A stretch of DNA of 64,000 nt from Proteles cristata cristata (GCA_017311185.1 JAESUZ010005462.1:5022001-5086000); one strand, 5' to 3'; shown: positions 46,528 through 57,838, numbered from the stretch's first letter. The notes: generated by a model from the sequence alone, not told the origin. Program-made: numbers and translations.

Positions 46528-48248
46528 ATTATTCTTCTAATCCATGAGCATGGAATGTATTTCCATTCCTTTGTGTCTTCTTCAATTTCCTTCATATTTT
46601 CTATAGTTTTCATCATACAGATCTCTTATGTTTTTGATTAGGTTTATTCCTAGGTATTTTATGGTTTTTTGTGCAATTGTGAATGGGATCAGTTTCTTGA
46701 TTTCATTTCTGTTCCTTCATTGTTGGAGTATAAAAATGCAACCGATATCTATAAGTTGATTTTGTACCCTGCAACTTTGCTGAATTCTTGGATTAGTTCT
46801 AGTAGGCTTCTGGTGGAGTCTGTAAGGTTTTCTATGTGGAATATCATATGGTCTGCGAAAAGTGAAAGTTTGTCTTCTTTGCCAATTCTGATGCCTTTGA
46901 TTTCCTTTTGTTGTCTGATGGCTTATGCTAGGACTTCCAGCACTATGTTAAACAACAGTGGTGATAGTGGACATCCCTGTCGTGTTCCTGATATCAGGGG
47001 GAAAGCTCTCAGTTTTTCCCCATTGAGGATGATGTTAGCTGAGGGTTTCTCTTAGATGGCTTTTATGATTTTTAAGTAAGTTCCTTCTATCCCGACTTTC
47101 TCGAGTGTCTTTATTAAGAAGTGTTGCTGTATTTTGTCAAATGCTTTTTCTGCATCTATTGACAGGATCATATGATTTTTATCTTTTCTTTTGTTGATGT
47201 GATGTATCATATTGATTGATTTGCAAATATTGAACCAACCCTGTAACCTAGGAATGAATTCCACTTGATCTTGGTGGATAATTCTTTTTACGTGCTGTTG
47301 GATTCGATTTGCAACTATCTTGTTGAGGATTTTTGCATCTGTATTCATCAAGGATATTGACCTGTAGTTCTCTTTTTTGCTGGATCTCTGTCTGTCTTGG
47401 GAATCAGAGTGATGCTGGTGTCATAAAATGAGTCCTGGAGTTTTCCTTCGATTTCTATTTTTTTGAATAGCTTGAGAAGAATTGGTATTAATTCTGTTTT
47501 AAACATCTGGTAGAATTCCCCGGGAAGCCATCAGGTCTAGCGCTTTTATTGTTGGGAGGTTTTTGATTACTGATTCGATTTCTTCACTAGTTATGGGTCT
47601 ATTCAGATTTTCTATTTCTTCCTGTGTGAATTTTGGTAGTGAATGTGTGCTTAGGAATTTGTCCATTTCTTGTAAGTTGTCCAATTTGTTGGCATATAAT
47701 TTTTCATGGTACTCCTTGATAATTGCTTGTATTTCTGAGAAGTTGGTTGTAATAAGTCCATTTTCATTCATGATCTTGTCTATTTGGGTTCTCTCTCTTT
47801 TCTTTTTGAGAAGCCTGGCTAGAGGTTTGTCAACTTTGTTTATTTTTTCAAAGAGCCAACTCTTGATTTCATTGATCTGTTCAATTGTTTCTTTGGTCTC
47901 TATGTTGTTTATTTCTGCTCTGATTTTTATTATTTCTCTTCTTCTACTGGGTTTAGGGTGCCTTTGTTGCTCTCCCTTTAGTTCCTTTAGGTGAGTTGTT
48001 AGATTTTGCACTTGCTCTTTTTCTAAGTTTTTGAAATAGGCCTGGAGTGCAATGTACTTTCCTCTTAGGACTGCCTTTGCCGCATCCCATAGACTTTGGA
48101 TTGTTGTATTTTAATTTTCATTTGTTTCCAAATATCTTTTAATTTCTTCTCTAATTGCCTGATTTTCCCATTCATTCTTTAGTAGGGTATTCTTTAACCT
48201 TCATGTTTTTGGAAGTTTTCCAGACTTCTTGTGATTGATTTCAAGTTT
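46528..48248 (-). pseudogene. L1 ORF2 central region and RT of the full-length copy
   Basis: Minus-strand pieces 47351-47052 ([32 protein letters not shown]) and 48011-47499 (linker, NIETKETIEQINEIKSWLFE) are separated by stops. The catalytic motif at 46859-46848 reads FADH rather than FADD, so an RT active-site aspartate is lost as well. Confidence 0.88.
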
Positions 48249-48822
48249 CAAAGCATTATGATCTGAAGGTGTGCATGGTATAATCTCAATTCTTTATGTT
48301 TATTGAGGGTTGCTTTATTACCCAGTATGTGATCTATCTTGGAGAATGTGCCATGCGCACTTGAGAAGAAAGTGAATTCCCTATCCTCAGGATGTAGAGT
48401 TCTTAATATATCTGTAAGATCCATCTGGTCCAATGTGTCATTCAAGTCCATTGTTTCTTTAGTGATTTTCTGTCTGGTTGACCTATCCATTGCTGTAAGT
48501 GGAGTATTAAAGTCCCCTGCTATTATCAGATTCTTATCTATAAGATTGTTTCTGTTTGTGATTAATTGTTTTAAATAGTTAGGTGCTCCCATATTCAGTG
48601 CGTAGACATTTATAATTGTTAGTTCTTCCCGATGGATAGACCCTGTAATTATTACATAATGCCCTTCTTCATCCCTTGTTATTGTCTTTAATTTAAAGTC
48701 CAGTTTGTCTGATATAAGTACAGCTTCTCCACTTTCTTTTGACTTTTTGTAGCATGATAGATATTTCTCCAACCCCTTACTTTTAATCTGAACTTATCTT
48801 ACAGCCTAAAATGAGTTTCTTG

Positions 48823-49041
48823 GGGAGCCTGGGTGGCTTAGTCGGTTAAGCGTCCGACTTTCGCTTAGGTCATGATCTCGCGGTTCGTGTGTTCGAGCCC
48901 CACGTCGGGCTCTGTGCTGACTGCCAGCTCAGAGCCTGGAGCCTGTTTCAGAGTCTATGTCTCTCTCTCTCTCTGACCCTCCCTTGCTCACGCTGTCTCT
49001 CTCTCTCCTATAAATAAACATTAAAAAAATAAATAAATATG
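48823..49041 (+). mobile_element. Felid SINE, first unit of a dimer
   Basis: Head gagcctgggtggcttagtcg, CT tract, tail ttaaaaaaataaataaat. The left target duplication atgagtttcttg is at 48811-48822. Confidence 0.93.
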
Positions 49042-49233
49042 GGGCGCCTGGGTGGCTTAGTCGGTTAAGCGTCCGACTTTCGCTTAGGTCATGATCTCGG
49101 TTCGTGGGTTCGAGCCCCGCGTCGGGCTCTGTGCTGACTGCCAGCTTGGAGCCTGGAGCCTGTTTCAGCCTGTGACTCCCTCTCTCTCTGACCCTCCCCT
49201 GCTCATACTGTCTCTCTCTGTCTCTCCTAGAAA

Positions 49234-49264
<31 letters not shown>

Positions 49265-49278
49265 AGATAAATAAATAA
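49042..49278 (+). mobile_element. Felid SINE, second unit of a dimer
   Basis: Starts gggcgcctgggtggcttagt directly in the A tail of the first SINE. It has a 2-bp loss in the tRNA part (atctcggttcg) and a long (AAAT)n tail. The right copy of atgagtttcttg (49279-49290) is shared by the pair, so the second SINE landed in the tail of the first. Confidence 0.93.
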
Positions 49279-49542
49279 ATGAGTTTCTTGTAGACAGCAA
49301 ATAAATGGATATTTTTTAAATCATTTCTGCTACCCTATGTCTTTGATTGGAGCATTCAGCCCATTTGCATTCAGTGTTATTATTGAAATATGTGGGTTTA
49401 GAGTTTTTGTGTCCTTTGTGGGATTCATGCTTGTAGTGGTGTCTCTGGTATCTTGCGTTCCTTGTAACACTTTCATCAAAGAGTCCCCCTCAGGATTTCT
49501 TGTAGGACTGGCTTAATGGTGACAAATTCTTTCAATTTCTGT

Positions 49543-50409
49543 TTATTTGGAAAGACTTTTCTCTCTCCTTCTATTCTGAATGACAGGCTTGCTGGATAGA
49601 GGATTCTGGCTGAATATTTTTTCTGTTGATTGAAAGATCTGCCATTCCTTTCTGGCCTGCCAAGTTTCAGTAGATAGGTCTGTCACCACTCTGATAGGTT
49701 TCCCTTTGTATGTTAGGGCCCTTTTCTCCCTAGCTGCTTTCAAAATTCTCTCTTTGTTCTTATATTTTGTCAGTTTCACTATGATATGTCGTGCAGAAGA
49801 TTGATTCAAGTTACATGTGAGGACAGTTCTCTGTTCCTCTTGAATTTCAACTTCTACTTCACTCTCCAGGTTGGGGAAGTTCTCTGTTATAATTTGTTCC
49901 AGGACTCCTTCAGCTCCTTTCCCTCTCTCTTCCTCTTCTGGAATTTCTATGATATGGATATTGTTCCGTTTGATTGTATCACTGAGCTCTCGAACTCTTC
50001 TTTCATCTTCCTGGATCAGTTTATCTCTCTTTTTCTCAGTTTCTTCTTTTTCTATAATACTGTCTTCTAAATCACTTATTCTCCTTGCTGCTTCTTCAAT
50101 CCGTGCATTGGACGCCTCCAGTTTATTATGTATCTCATTTATCGCATTTTTAAATTCACCATAACTATTTTTAAGCTCCATATTGTTTGTAGCCATAGTT
50201 TCTCTGATGTCCTCCATGCTTTTTGCAAGCCCGGCGATTAACTTTATGATTATTGTTCTAAATTCTTGTTCAGTTATGTTGCTTATATCTGTTTTGAGAA
50301 GTTCTCTAGCTGTCATTTCTTCCTGGAGTTTCTTTGGAGGAGAGTTCTTCTGCTTCATCATTTTGGTTAGCTTTCTATCTCTTGTTACTTTTAAAAGCAT
50401 GTTGTACAC
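49543..50409 (-). pseudogene. L1 ORF1 (RNA-binding chaperone), frameshifted near its C-terminus
   Basis: A 288-codon frame with a basic N-terminus, a heptad-like coiled coil (residues ~90-150, KNAINEIHNKLE to EETEKKRDKL), an RRM-like region (~160-225, with IHIIEIPEEEE and SARHIIVKL) and the start of the C-terminal domain (KGKPIRVVTDLSTETWQARKEWQ). After EWQ, about 49620, the sequence leaves the conserved C-terminal-domain frame, so roughly the last 60 residues of a normal ORF1p are lost. ORF1p normally trimerises and coats L1 RNA in cytoplasmic particles. It is a transposon gene, not a host gene. Confidence 0.9.
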
Positions 50410-51908
50410 TCAGCCCCTGAGAGTTCTGCTGTATTAGAGAGGGCTCTTTTGACTATTCAGGGTCTGTCTCTTCAGGAAGTGTTCTTTGGATGGTGTCTCT
50501 TGGTTTCTCTTGTTGAGCTTTTGGTTATTTTGTTTCCCTACTGGTAGTGGTATTTGGGACTCTCCACTATGTGTAATTTGGTTTGTTTCTTGAGGTAGCC
50601 CTGGAAAAAGAAAACACACAACCACAGAGGGAACACAGGTACACAAACGCACAGACAAAACCAATAAACACGCAAACCCAGGCTCAGGTAAAAACAGCTG
50701 CAACAACAAAACAGGTATCTGGAGGGAATGTGCATGGTTTGGTGTAGGCATGTCTTGTCTCCACTGTGTCTGCTGGCCTCCCTGAGGCCCCTCCTTGGTG
50801 GTTGTAGGGAGAAGAATAGCATTGCCCCAGTCCCTTTTTTTTTTTTATTATTTCTAGGAGATAGAGAGAGAGAGACAGCATGAGCAGGTCAGAGAGAGAG
50901 GGAGTCACAGACTCTGAAACAGGCTCCAGGTTCTGAGCTGGCAGTCAGCACAGAGCCCGATGCGGGGCTCGAACCCACGGACCTCGAGATCATGCCCTAA
51001 GCGAAAATCAGACACTTAACCGACTAAGCCACCCAGGCGCCCCATCCCCCAGTCCCTTCTTAACCAAGTGTTGCAAATCACTTCTTCAGGTCTAATCCCC
51101 CTGTGATGAGGATGTAACCAAGGTGGACTGAGTTCTATGCTCCATGCTCTGCCTCGTTTCCAGGTCCCAGTCCGCGGGCTTTGTTATACCACCCTGAACA
51201 GTCCAGGCGGTCGCTACTTCCCTGTTGCCAGGGTTTGAGTCGCGTGTGGGGGAAGGTCGCAGCCTCAGATCCTCCGGGGTCAAGCAGCAATACAAACCAA
51301 GTGCGTTTGGGGAAGGTAGCAACTTCAGGTCGGCAGAGTCCGCGTTGCCACAGTGCACTGCTGCCGCTGCTTCACTGGGCACCAGGACCGCCACCATAGG
51401 CGTTGCTGCTGCTTCACTGGGCGCCGCTGCCATGGATGGTGCCAGGCTGGGGGCAGTTCAGTTTTTCCTGGTGCCTTCTGGGACCAGGGCACCTAGTTTA
51501 AAGTCAGCACCCCAGCCAGAGCTAAAAAACACTGTCTTTCCAAGCCGTGGTTTTTTTTTTTTTCCTCTTCTCCAGGGACGGTACTATGAACAATCTCAGC
51601 ATTTCTTTCCATTCCCCTGGACTGGCAGCAGCTCACCACCATTGGCCGGTTAATCACTCACCGCAGTTGCACGCAAGCCGGGTTCCCTCCCCTCCCTCCC
51701 ATCCTCTGGGTCCCATCCCGCTTTTGTCTTCCCCAGTTGGCACTCACGTACTTATGAGATTTCCTTCCCAGTATACTCTCTTTCTCTTCTCTTCTCAACT
51801 CCTGTGGCTCAGTGTCCTACGACTTCAGGCCTTCTCTGTTAGAGAGATGGGTGCAGGCGAAATGTACGGAGCTCCCTACTTCTCAGCCATCTTGCCTCTC
51901 CCCTCCTG
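50410..51908 (-). promoter_or_regulatory. L1 5'UTR / internal promoter region (SINE-interrupted)
   Basis: CpG-richer sequence (51170-51430) leading to the L1 5' end. Near the end the minus strand reads ggcaagatggc (51896-51886), the YY1-type site near the start of many mammalian L1s. The SINE at 50837-51043 interrupts it. It points away from IRF4's terminator, in IRF4's own transcriptional direction. Confidence 0.7.
50837..51043 (-). mobile_element. Felid SINE in the L1 5'UTR
   Basis: Reverse SINE with ggctccaggttctgagctgg and ccacccaggcgcccc. The TSD ccccagtccctt is at 50825-50836 and 51047-51058. Confidence 0.95.
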
Positions 51909-52205
51909 ACTGCTATAGACATTGGAATGCATGTGCCCCTTTGAATCAGCATTTTTGTATCCTTTGGATAAATACCTAGGAGTGCAATTGGTGTTCATAA
52001 TAATGTAGTTATATTTTTAATTTTTTGAGGAACCCCCATACTGTTTTCTAGGGTAACTACACCAGTGTGCATTCCCACCAACAGTGCAAAAGTGTTCCCC
52101 TTTCTCCTCATCCTCTCCAGTATCTGTTGTTTCTTGAGTTGTTATTTTTAGCCATTCTGACAGGTGTGAGGTGGTATCTCATTGTGGTTTTGTTATTCTT
52201 TATCT
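51909..52205 (-). mobile_element. Old carnivore L1, right flank of the nested stack
   Basis: ctgctatagacattgg, ataaatacctaggagtgc, tgcattcccaccaacagtgc and tgtgaggtggtatctca: reverse ORF2 C-terminus continuing the element broken at 42340. Confidence 0.85.
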
Positions 52206-54235
52206 GGGAGCTGCTGAAGTCTATACATTCATTTCTTCTCATCCTTCTTTGATGCTCTGAGCATCTTTCTCTAGTCTCGGGTGGGAGACCAGAAAGGGTG
52301 AAAAAATTTATTTTTCTTAAATCCCAATGTCTTGAGTCCAGTTTTCTCCCAGAAAGAGTATCTTTAGAAGACAAATGCCAGGAGCAGATAGCTAAGTTAG
52401 TTCCTTTCTCCTCTGCAGCAGTGATGACCTAATTGTTGGGAGTAGGCAGAAGACAATGTGAGTGTACATAGTGGGGGTGTTTTTTTCAATACTCCAACAA
52501 CATGATCCTTTACAAAGCCAAACAGAAGGTACAAATAAGAAAGCCTCCTGATCTAGTCGTAGGAAGTGAAAAAATGTTTCCAGAAAGAGAAAATGTCATG
52601 GCTAAGACTTAGCGGAGAAAAAGGGGTTAGCCAGGTGACCAGATAGCAGCAGGAGAAGTCTTCCAGGAGAGGAAGGAGGTGTTATTGTAATAGTCTGGCA
52701 GAGTTGGCGTGTGAAATCAGAAAGGGGGATGACAGGAAATAAATGTGGAGGTTTCAGATGCATTTGCTAATTTTCTTCCAGGTAGAGTGCTATGGAAACC
52801 TGAATCAGGAGGAGAGGGGGAATAAAAGGCAAAGGAATTTATATTTGCTGGGATGAGTCTCTTTAAAGTACCATCAAGCCCTGGCCTATAAAAAAAGGGG
52901 GGAAATGAGAATGGTAATTTACCTAAGTAGAGAAACTACGAGACTTTTTAAAACACACAAGGCAGCTTTTCAAGAATAATAAAGTGTTCATAATTGAACT
53001 CTATGGAGTCCAAACTTTTGAACAGTCACTCAAGGACAGGGATAAAATAAACTTTATAATAGCTTATGGCTGACAGGTGGGCGAAACAAAAATGGCAGAG
53101 GAAATAGCTAGAGGCCACCATCTGCCAACATATTGCCAACCTAGCAGGAACAGGGGTCACTGAAAGGGTTTCTTCATACCTATAACACCCTAGAATAATA
53201 ACTCTCTACTAATTCAGAAGAGATCTATCTACATGAGTTAATTTGGGGGGAAAAAAAGAGATATTATGACCCTTGGAGTGTCTTTCCAAAGAGATGATGT
53301 AGAACTTGATGATAAACACTGTCATTGATAAACACTGCTAGTGCACTTTATATAAAAGTATGTATTTGTCAAGATAAAACTTGCTTTAAGGAAACTGAAC
53401 CCAATATAGTCAAATTCGCACTAGTATAAAGAAAGGTTTATAATCACTGGTACCTAAAGGAGGTGTGAAATTACTTAAGAACAAGTTCAAGGGCTCAAAA
53501 TCCCTTTGAAATTCTTTTTTAGACATAAAGAATTGATATATTTTTTGGAAAAAATCCTGCTTATATATATTGACTCAAGTTTGTCCATATGTGTTGAGCA
53601 GATAGAGCCCCCAAAAGTAGTATGATAGTTTATACTCCCAATAGCTCTATTTGATTACCACTTGGAAAATTTCAAAATTTTTCTAAGCTAATATTCTGGG
53701 GCTCCTAGATGCAGATTACAAACATTTTTGACAGTTCCATGAAATCTTTGACTGCAAGGCTTTTAACACCATTGTCCTTCTAGTGTTCCCACTAGACTTG
53801 TAAGCAGTTAATAGGTTTTTTTTTTTTACAGTTCTATGTTATATTTCACATTCCGGATGCTGGTTAACCTACATCCCCTCCCCTTTAACTACAATGACAA
53901 AATCAAAGAAACAATGAATACAAAAGGAAACTTTAACTATTTCCTTGGGTCTACTAGACCTTTTAAAACACAAGGGAGAAGAGGGAAAGGATTGTTCAAT
54001 ACTTTCCTTAGATGTGTTTCTGTGGGCTGGAGAAACTGTCCTATGTGGCAACAAGTTTTGCTATTTTTTTAAAAACAAGCAGAGCACTTTGAGATCTGAT
54101 TTCATGGACGCATACGACAATCAGGAAGGAAGCAGGCTGCTGCGGCAGCCTCTCTGAAAGAACACAACAAAAGGAGGAAGTATTTTAAAAAGCTATCAAG
54201 ACGAGTGCTTAATAACACACACAGCTCACAACAGA
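52206..54235. other. IRF4 downstream flank, no gene or repeat recognised
   Basis: 2 kb of AT-moderate unique-looking DNA between the L1 stack and the IRF4 polyadenylation site. Short opposing frames near 53836-54157 are chance. Confidence 0.6.
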
Positions 54236-54259
54236 TTACTTTTTTTAAAAGTCTTTATA
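54213..54259 (-). terminator. IRF4: IRF4 polyadenylation site (TATAAA plus GU-rich element)
   Basis: The minus strand reads TATAAA at 54259-54254 and a GU-rich run (tgttgtgagctgtgtgtgtt) at 54232-54213. A variant hexamer followed 20-45 nt later by GU-rich RNA is a standard cleavage/polyadenylation arrangement, putting the transcript end near 54235. The 3'UTR would then be about 3.6 kb, which agrees with the long IRF4 3'UTR known in other mammals. Not proven from sequence alone; no AATAAA is seen nearby on this strand. Confidence 0.6.
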
Positions 54260-55290
54260 ATAAAAATCATGCATTATTATGTACAACAATTGTCCATGAG
54301 ATGATCTACCTAGTTCTCCAGACACCCTTGCCTGGGAGGCCTAGCAGCAAGATGGAACCAGTATAGCTTTGGATTGAAGTCAAGGGGGCTGCTTGGTCCT
54401 ATCCACTTATACAGATGGAGTGCAGCAAAATGAACTTCACTACCCATTAGGTTTCTTCCATCTCAAAGAGTCTAAAGCAAAATATAAGTTTATATTGGAG
54501 GAGGATTGGACTGCTGGCCTTTTTTTTCTTTTCCACATCTCCTCTTTTTCCTCCTTCACTTCAACTACACTTCACATACAGGCTTTCCTAAAAGCAGTGA
54601 ACATAAATACCAGGAAAATTGACCTTCACTGCAATCATGTGACAAGATATTTACCACCAGTTAACAAAAGATGGATGAGACCCACCTATATTGACATGGA
54701 TCAATCTCAAAGACAAGACTATGAAAAAAGTAAATTGCAGAACAATACATAGGGCAGGATAGCCCTAATGCAACATTTAAGTAGATGCCAGTCAATTATA
54801 AACTAGGGAGATATGTTGTAAAGCTATGGGCCTTAAGGAAGCTCATCACTTCCAAAAAAGCATTCACCTGGAGAAAGGGGAGAAATTTGATCAAAGAGAA
54901 AGAAGAGGGGGGTTGAACTAAAAGAGTTTTTGCTAAAAATAACTGATGGGAAAAAACATTGATCTTCACTGGTACAGCCAACACAGGAGCAAGGATTCTC
55001 TTGGGATGCATGTCCACCTGTTACTCAGCTTCTCAAGCAAAAACCCATACCAGACCCTTCACCAGAGTTGTCCAACTCTGGGGTTTACACACAGTGACAT
55101 GCAGAGAAAACCTCGTTTAGACCCTAGCCCAGTGTGCGCCTTTTTCAGAACATGAACCTAGGCATTCATATCTGAGCTTTGGTGATAACTATGTTGTCCT
55201 GCTGCTCATTCCATGCAGGATTTTAAATTTTATCTCCCAATGGAACAATCTCTTCCTTGCTCAAAGGCAAGAGTCTTGCTGGGTTCTCTA

Positions 55291-55368
55291 TAGGATGACT
55301 ACCTGTCCTGTTTTGCCCGGGACTGAGGGGGTTTCAAGGTTTGGGTTTTAAATGGGTTGGTCACCCTA
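55291..55368 (+). mobile_element. 78-bp hAT-like palindromic transposon fossil in the IRF4 3'UTR
   Basis: Imperfect terminal inverted repeats (taggatgact... and ...gttggtcacccta) and an 8-bp flanking duplication gttctcta (55283-55290, 55369-55376), the TSD length of hAT elements. The inside reads cctgttttgcccgggactga. Partial relatives occur at 18845 and 19633. Confidence 0.6.
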
Positions 55369-57439
55369 GTTCTCTATAGTGTTCCAAAAGACATGAACTA
55401 CTGCCCAGTTCTACTAAATCCAAAGAACAGGAAATAGGCCATTAGAATATGCACCTGTGAGACACATTTTTTAACTATGCCATTCAAAGCTTTTTAGCAT
55501 AATAAATGCCTATAGTCTTCTATAGTATCTTCTACTGAAAATAAACTAAATTCTACTTTGCTAATCCCACTTCATCAAGTCAAAGAAAGAGGCAACTATT
55601 CATTTTCAAAGTCCTGAGACAGCTGTCAGGATTCTTCACCCTAATTATTTCATAATTCGTTCACTAGTGACCACTCTGATTCCTCCATATTAAAAAAAAA
55701 AATCAATGTAGATGAGAATAAACATAAGAAAGGGGAAAGTGGCCCAAACCAGGAGTATTTTCCAGAAAATTTAACTCCAGTGTTAAAGTAGCTTAAGATT
55801 TAAAAAATAAAGAACAACAACAAAAAGACAGTAAAGAATTCATGACAACATTTGAAATCAAGCATCTGCTTGGAGAATTCAGAAGACAAAACATCCCTGG
55901 GACTGACACCATAGAGCTTCTCTGATGTGCTGGGATGGGGTTAAATACTCTCCAGGGAAGAGGGCCACACACTTGGACCTGTGTCACAGCAATTCCTAAT
56001 TTTGTTTTCAGTTCGCCCTTAGGATAATATACCCTAAAATATTTTGCATCTATAAGATGTATAAATTACTGCAATTCATGAAATATAATCTGCTGTCCAC
56101 ATGTATTCATTCTAAGTGGCTGATGAAATTCCTTAAACTATGCTACTGACTACATGGTGGTTGAGTTCTATGATAACAATGCCTCTAAAAAGAGTGAGGT
56201 AAATCTGTATTGTTAGGTTAAAAGAGCACTGCATAAAAGTGGTTGCAAGATGATCCTATGAGGGTTTTTTTTTTTTTTGAACTGATGCATATCTATAGAG
56301 AAGTGTATTGGAAGAATAAGTCAAACTCTTCTTGTGGATATTTCAAGGCAGCAGGAATTGGGCATTGATAAAGAAGGAGGATGTGCTTCATTTTTGCCTG
56401 TCTATACTGTTTACCTGTTTACATTTTCCATAGTTAATATGTATTATGTTATCATTAAAAACTCTTTTTAAAAGTTAAAAAAATAACATCCCAATGCTTC
56501 ATTGCTTACTAAACACGATAAAGGTTATATATAATCTGTCTAATGCAAGGGATACAATGTGTTGAATGATTTTAAAAAATATAGGTTAGAATAAGAGTGG
56601 ATATATTTGAGAACTATCAAATCTTTGCTGAGCCGGAAAATAAGAGCATTTTTTTGTAGTATGATAAAAATATCAGTTGCCAGCATCACAGTCTAAACAT
56701 CTGTACTTTTCCAAAACAATCAACAAGGAAGTGATCAGGTTTACTTAAGCAAGTAAAGGCCCTGTCAAACCATATTGGCATGAGGAAGCATCTAATATAC
56801 AAAATAAGCAAAAACAGCCCACTGAGTCTGCAGTTATGCAATCAGTGAAATCCTGTCATCATCTTTCCTAACAGAGTTCACCAAATTGAAAAGCATCGGC
56901 TCCTCCTCTTTAGTGTTGTCATGGATAACTAACTGATAGCCAAACAAAACAAACAGGATAAGAGGGGAAATGTCACCGAGTTTCAAAAATATATTTTTAG
57001 TATTTGGATTGTTGATATTTTTTTCTTCTTTAAAGAAAAACAAAGTTTTAGCAATAATTTCTATAGAAGGACAGACAAAATGACAAACAAAAAAAAATAT
57101 CTTAACCAATCATTATGAGATTGCAGAACAGACAAAAATGTACTAATCGAGTATAGCACTAATGCTTTTTGGCTCCAAAAAATACCAAGTACCTTCCAGG
57201 GGCACTCAAGAAAAGAGAGCAAATGGGGGACAGTGTGAGGCAGGGCAGGGAAGCCTGTCATGGAGTGAGACCCAGGCCAGGTGGGGTGATGAGCCACCCC
57301 AAAGCTGGAGGCCCATGGTCCAACCTCAGTCAATGATTCTGTTTCTTTCTATTAGCAAGCGTTTTATACAAGAGCAACAATACCTATGTGCATTAATATA
57401 TTTCTTTTGTAGGCAGTCACCTCAAATTTAGATATTACT

Positions 57440-57447
57440 TCCCTGAG
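57440..57447 (-). promoter_or_regulatory. IRF4: miR-125b/125a 8-mer target site
   Basis: The mRNA strand reads CUCAGGGA, a full match to miR-125 seed positions 2-8 plus the A opposite position 1, 391 nt after the stop codon. IRF4 is a known miR-125b target in mammals; this fits its position in the proximal 3'UTR. Confidence 0.75.
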
Positions 57448-57838
57448 AAATAGTACAGCACCTAAGTGCTTTTATCCTTCTAATTAGTGGTAAATACTGA
57501 AAGACAAGTTTTCTCAGTTTTAAAGCAAGAAATAATCCACATCAAATTAAAGATATCATTTTAAGTAAATGTAAACACTTTCTTTGGTCAATTTTCACAG
57601 TAATCATCAAAGTTGGCAGTCTACAGAAGACCCTGAAGACTGTCCTTCCTTTTGGAATAAGCTCATTTGTCATTTAGATGGGGTTGGTTTTTTATACTCA
57701 TTCTTGCTGAGATTCTCCTAAAGTGTTGAACTGAAGCCCCATTTCCAAGTTTCTCAAAAGAAAAAGCCTCAGTTCAATCAGCTGTTCCTATTAAAGTCAG
57801 ATATTTAAATGAAACAAAATCACTTGTCTTGATGGTTT

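Larger units (their letters stand above)
48248..49385 (-). pseudogene. L1 ORF2 endonuclease domain, split by a SINE dimer
   Basis: The N-terminal piece (49385-49342) reads IITLNANGLNAPIK. The C-terminal piece (48772-48248) includes GDFNTPL and SKIDHILG, two APE-type endonuclease motifs. The two SINEs at 48823-49278 sit between them. Inactive. Confidence 0.88.
42345..51908 (-). mobile_element. Approximately full-length carnivore L1, dead, with five nested insertions
   Basis: Minus-strand L1 from 5' end (about 51908) to 3' tail (about 42345). Its own sequence is roughly 6.3 kb in the segments 51908-51047, 50824-49279, 48810-46528, 44075-42613 and 42473-42345. All parts are present: 5'UTR with YY1-type site, ORF1, the inter-ORF region, ORF2 endonuclease, RT and C-terminus, and 3'UTR. 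The ORF2 pieces on either side of the plus-strand L1 join in register: attcttctaatccatgagc at 46529 continues into the text at 44060. ORF1 is frameshifted and ORF2 carries several stops, so it cannot move. No clear TSD was found. Confidence 0.88.
54236..57838 (-). other. IRF4: IRF4 3'UTR
   Basis: Continues from the stop codon to the putative polyadenylation site. It contains one miR-125b 8-mer site (57447-57440), a hAT-like fossil (55368-55291), T/A-rich runs, and no L1 or SINE. Extent is inferred from the terminator and from the known length in other mammals. Confidence 0.7.

Noticed and set aside
47563..47994. 143-codon plus-strand frame rich in Ser/Leu/Ile
   Set aside because: Exact antisense of L1 ORF2; not an independent gene.
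48823..49278. Direct repeats that could suggest a CRISPR-like array
   Set aside because: Two SINE copies in tandem in a mammalian genome; unit ~220 bp, no spacers.
51225..51909. Plus-strand frames of 120-142 codons with GC-rich start
   Set aside because: Antisense of the L1 5'UTR; no known antisense L1 protein could be recognised in them.
1..54235. Exons of neighbouring genes EXOC2 or DUSP22
   Set aside because: No recognisable coding segment; the interval is expected to be large and gene-free between IRF4 and EXOC2.
54262..54267. AATAAA-like motif on the plus strand near the IRF4 end
   Set aside because: Wrong strand for IRF4, and no plus-strand gene ends here.
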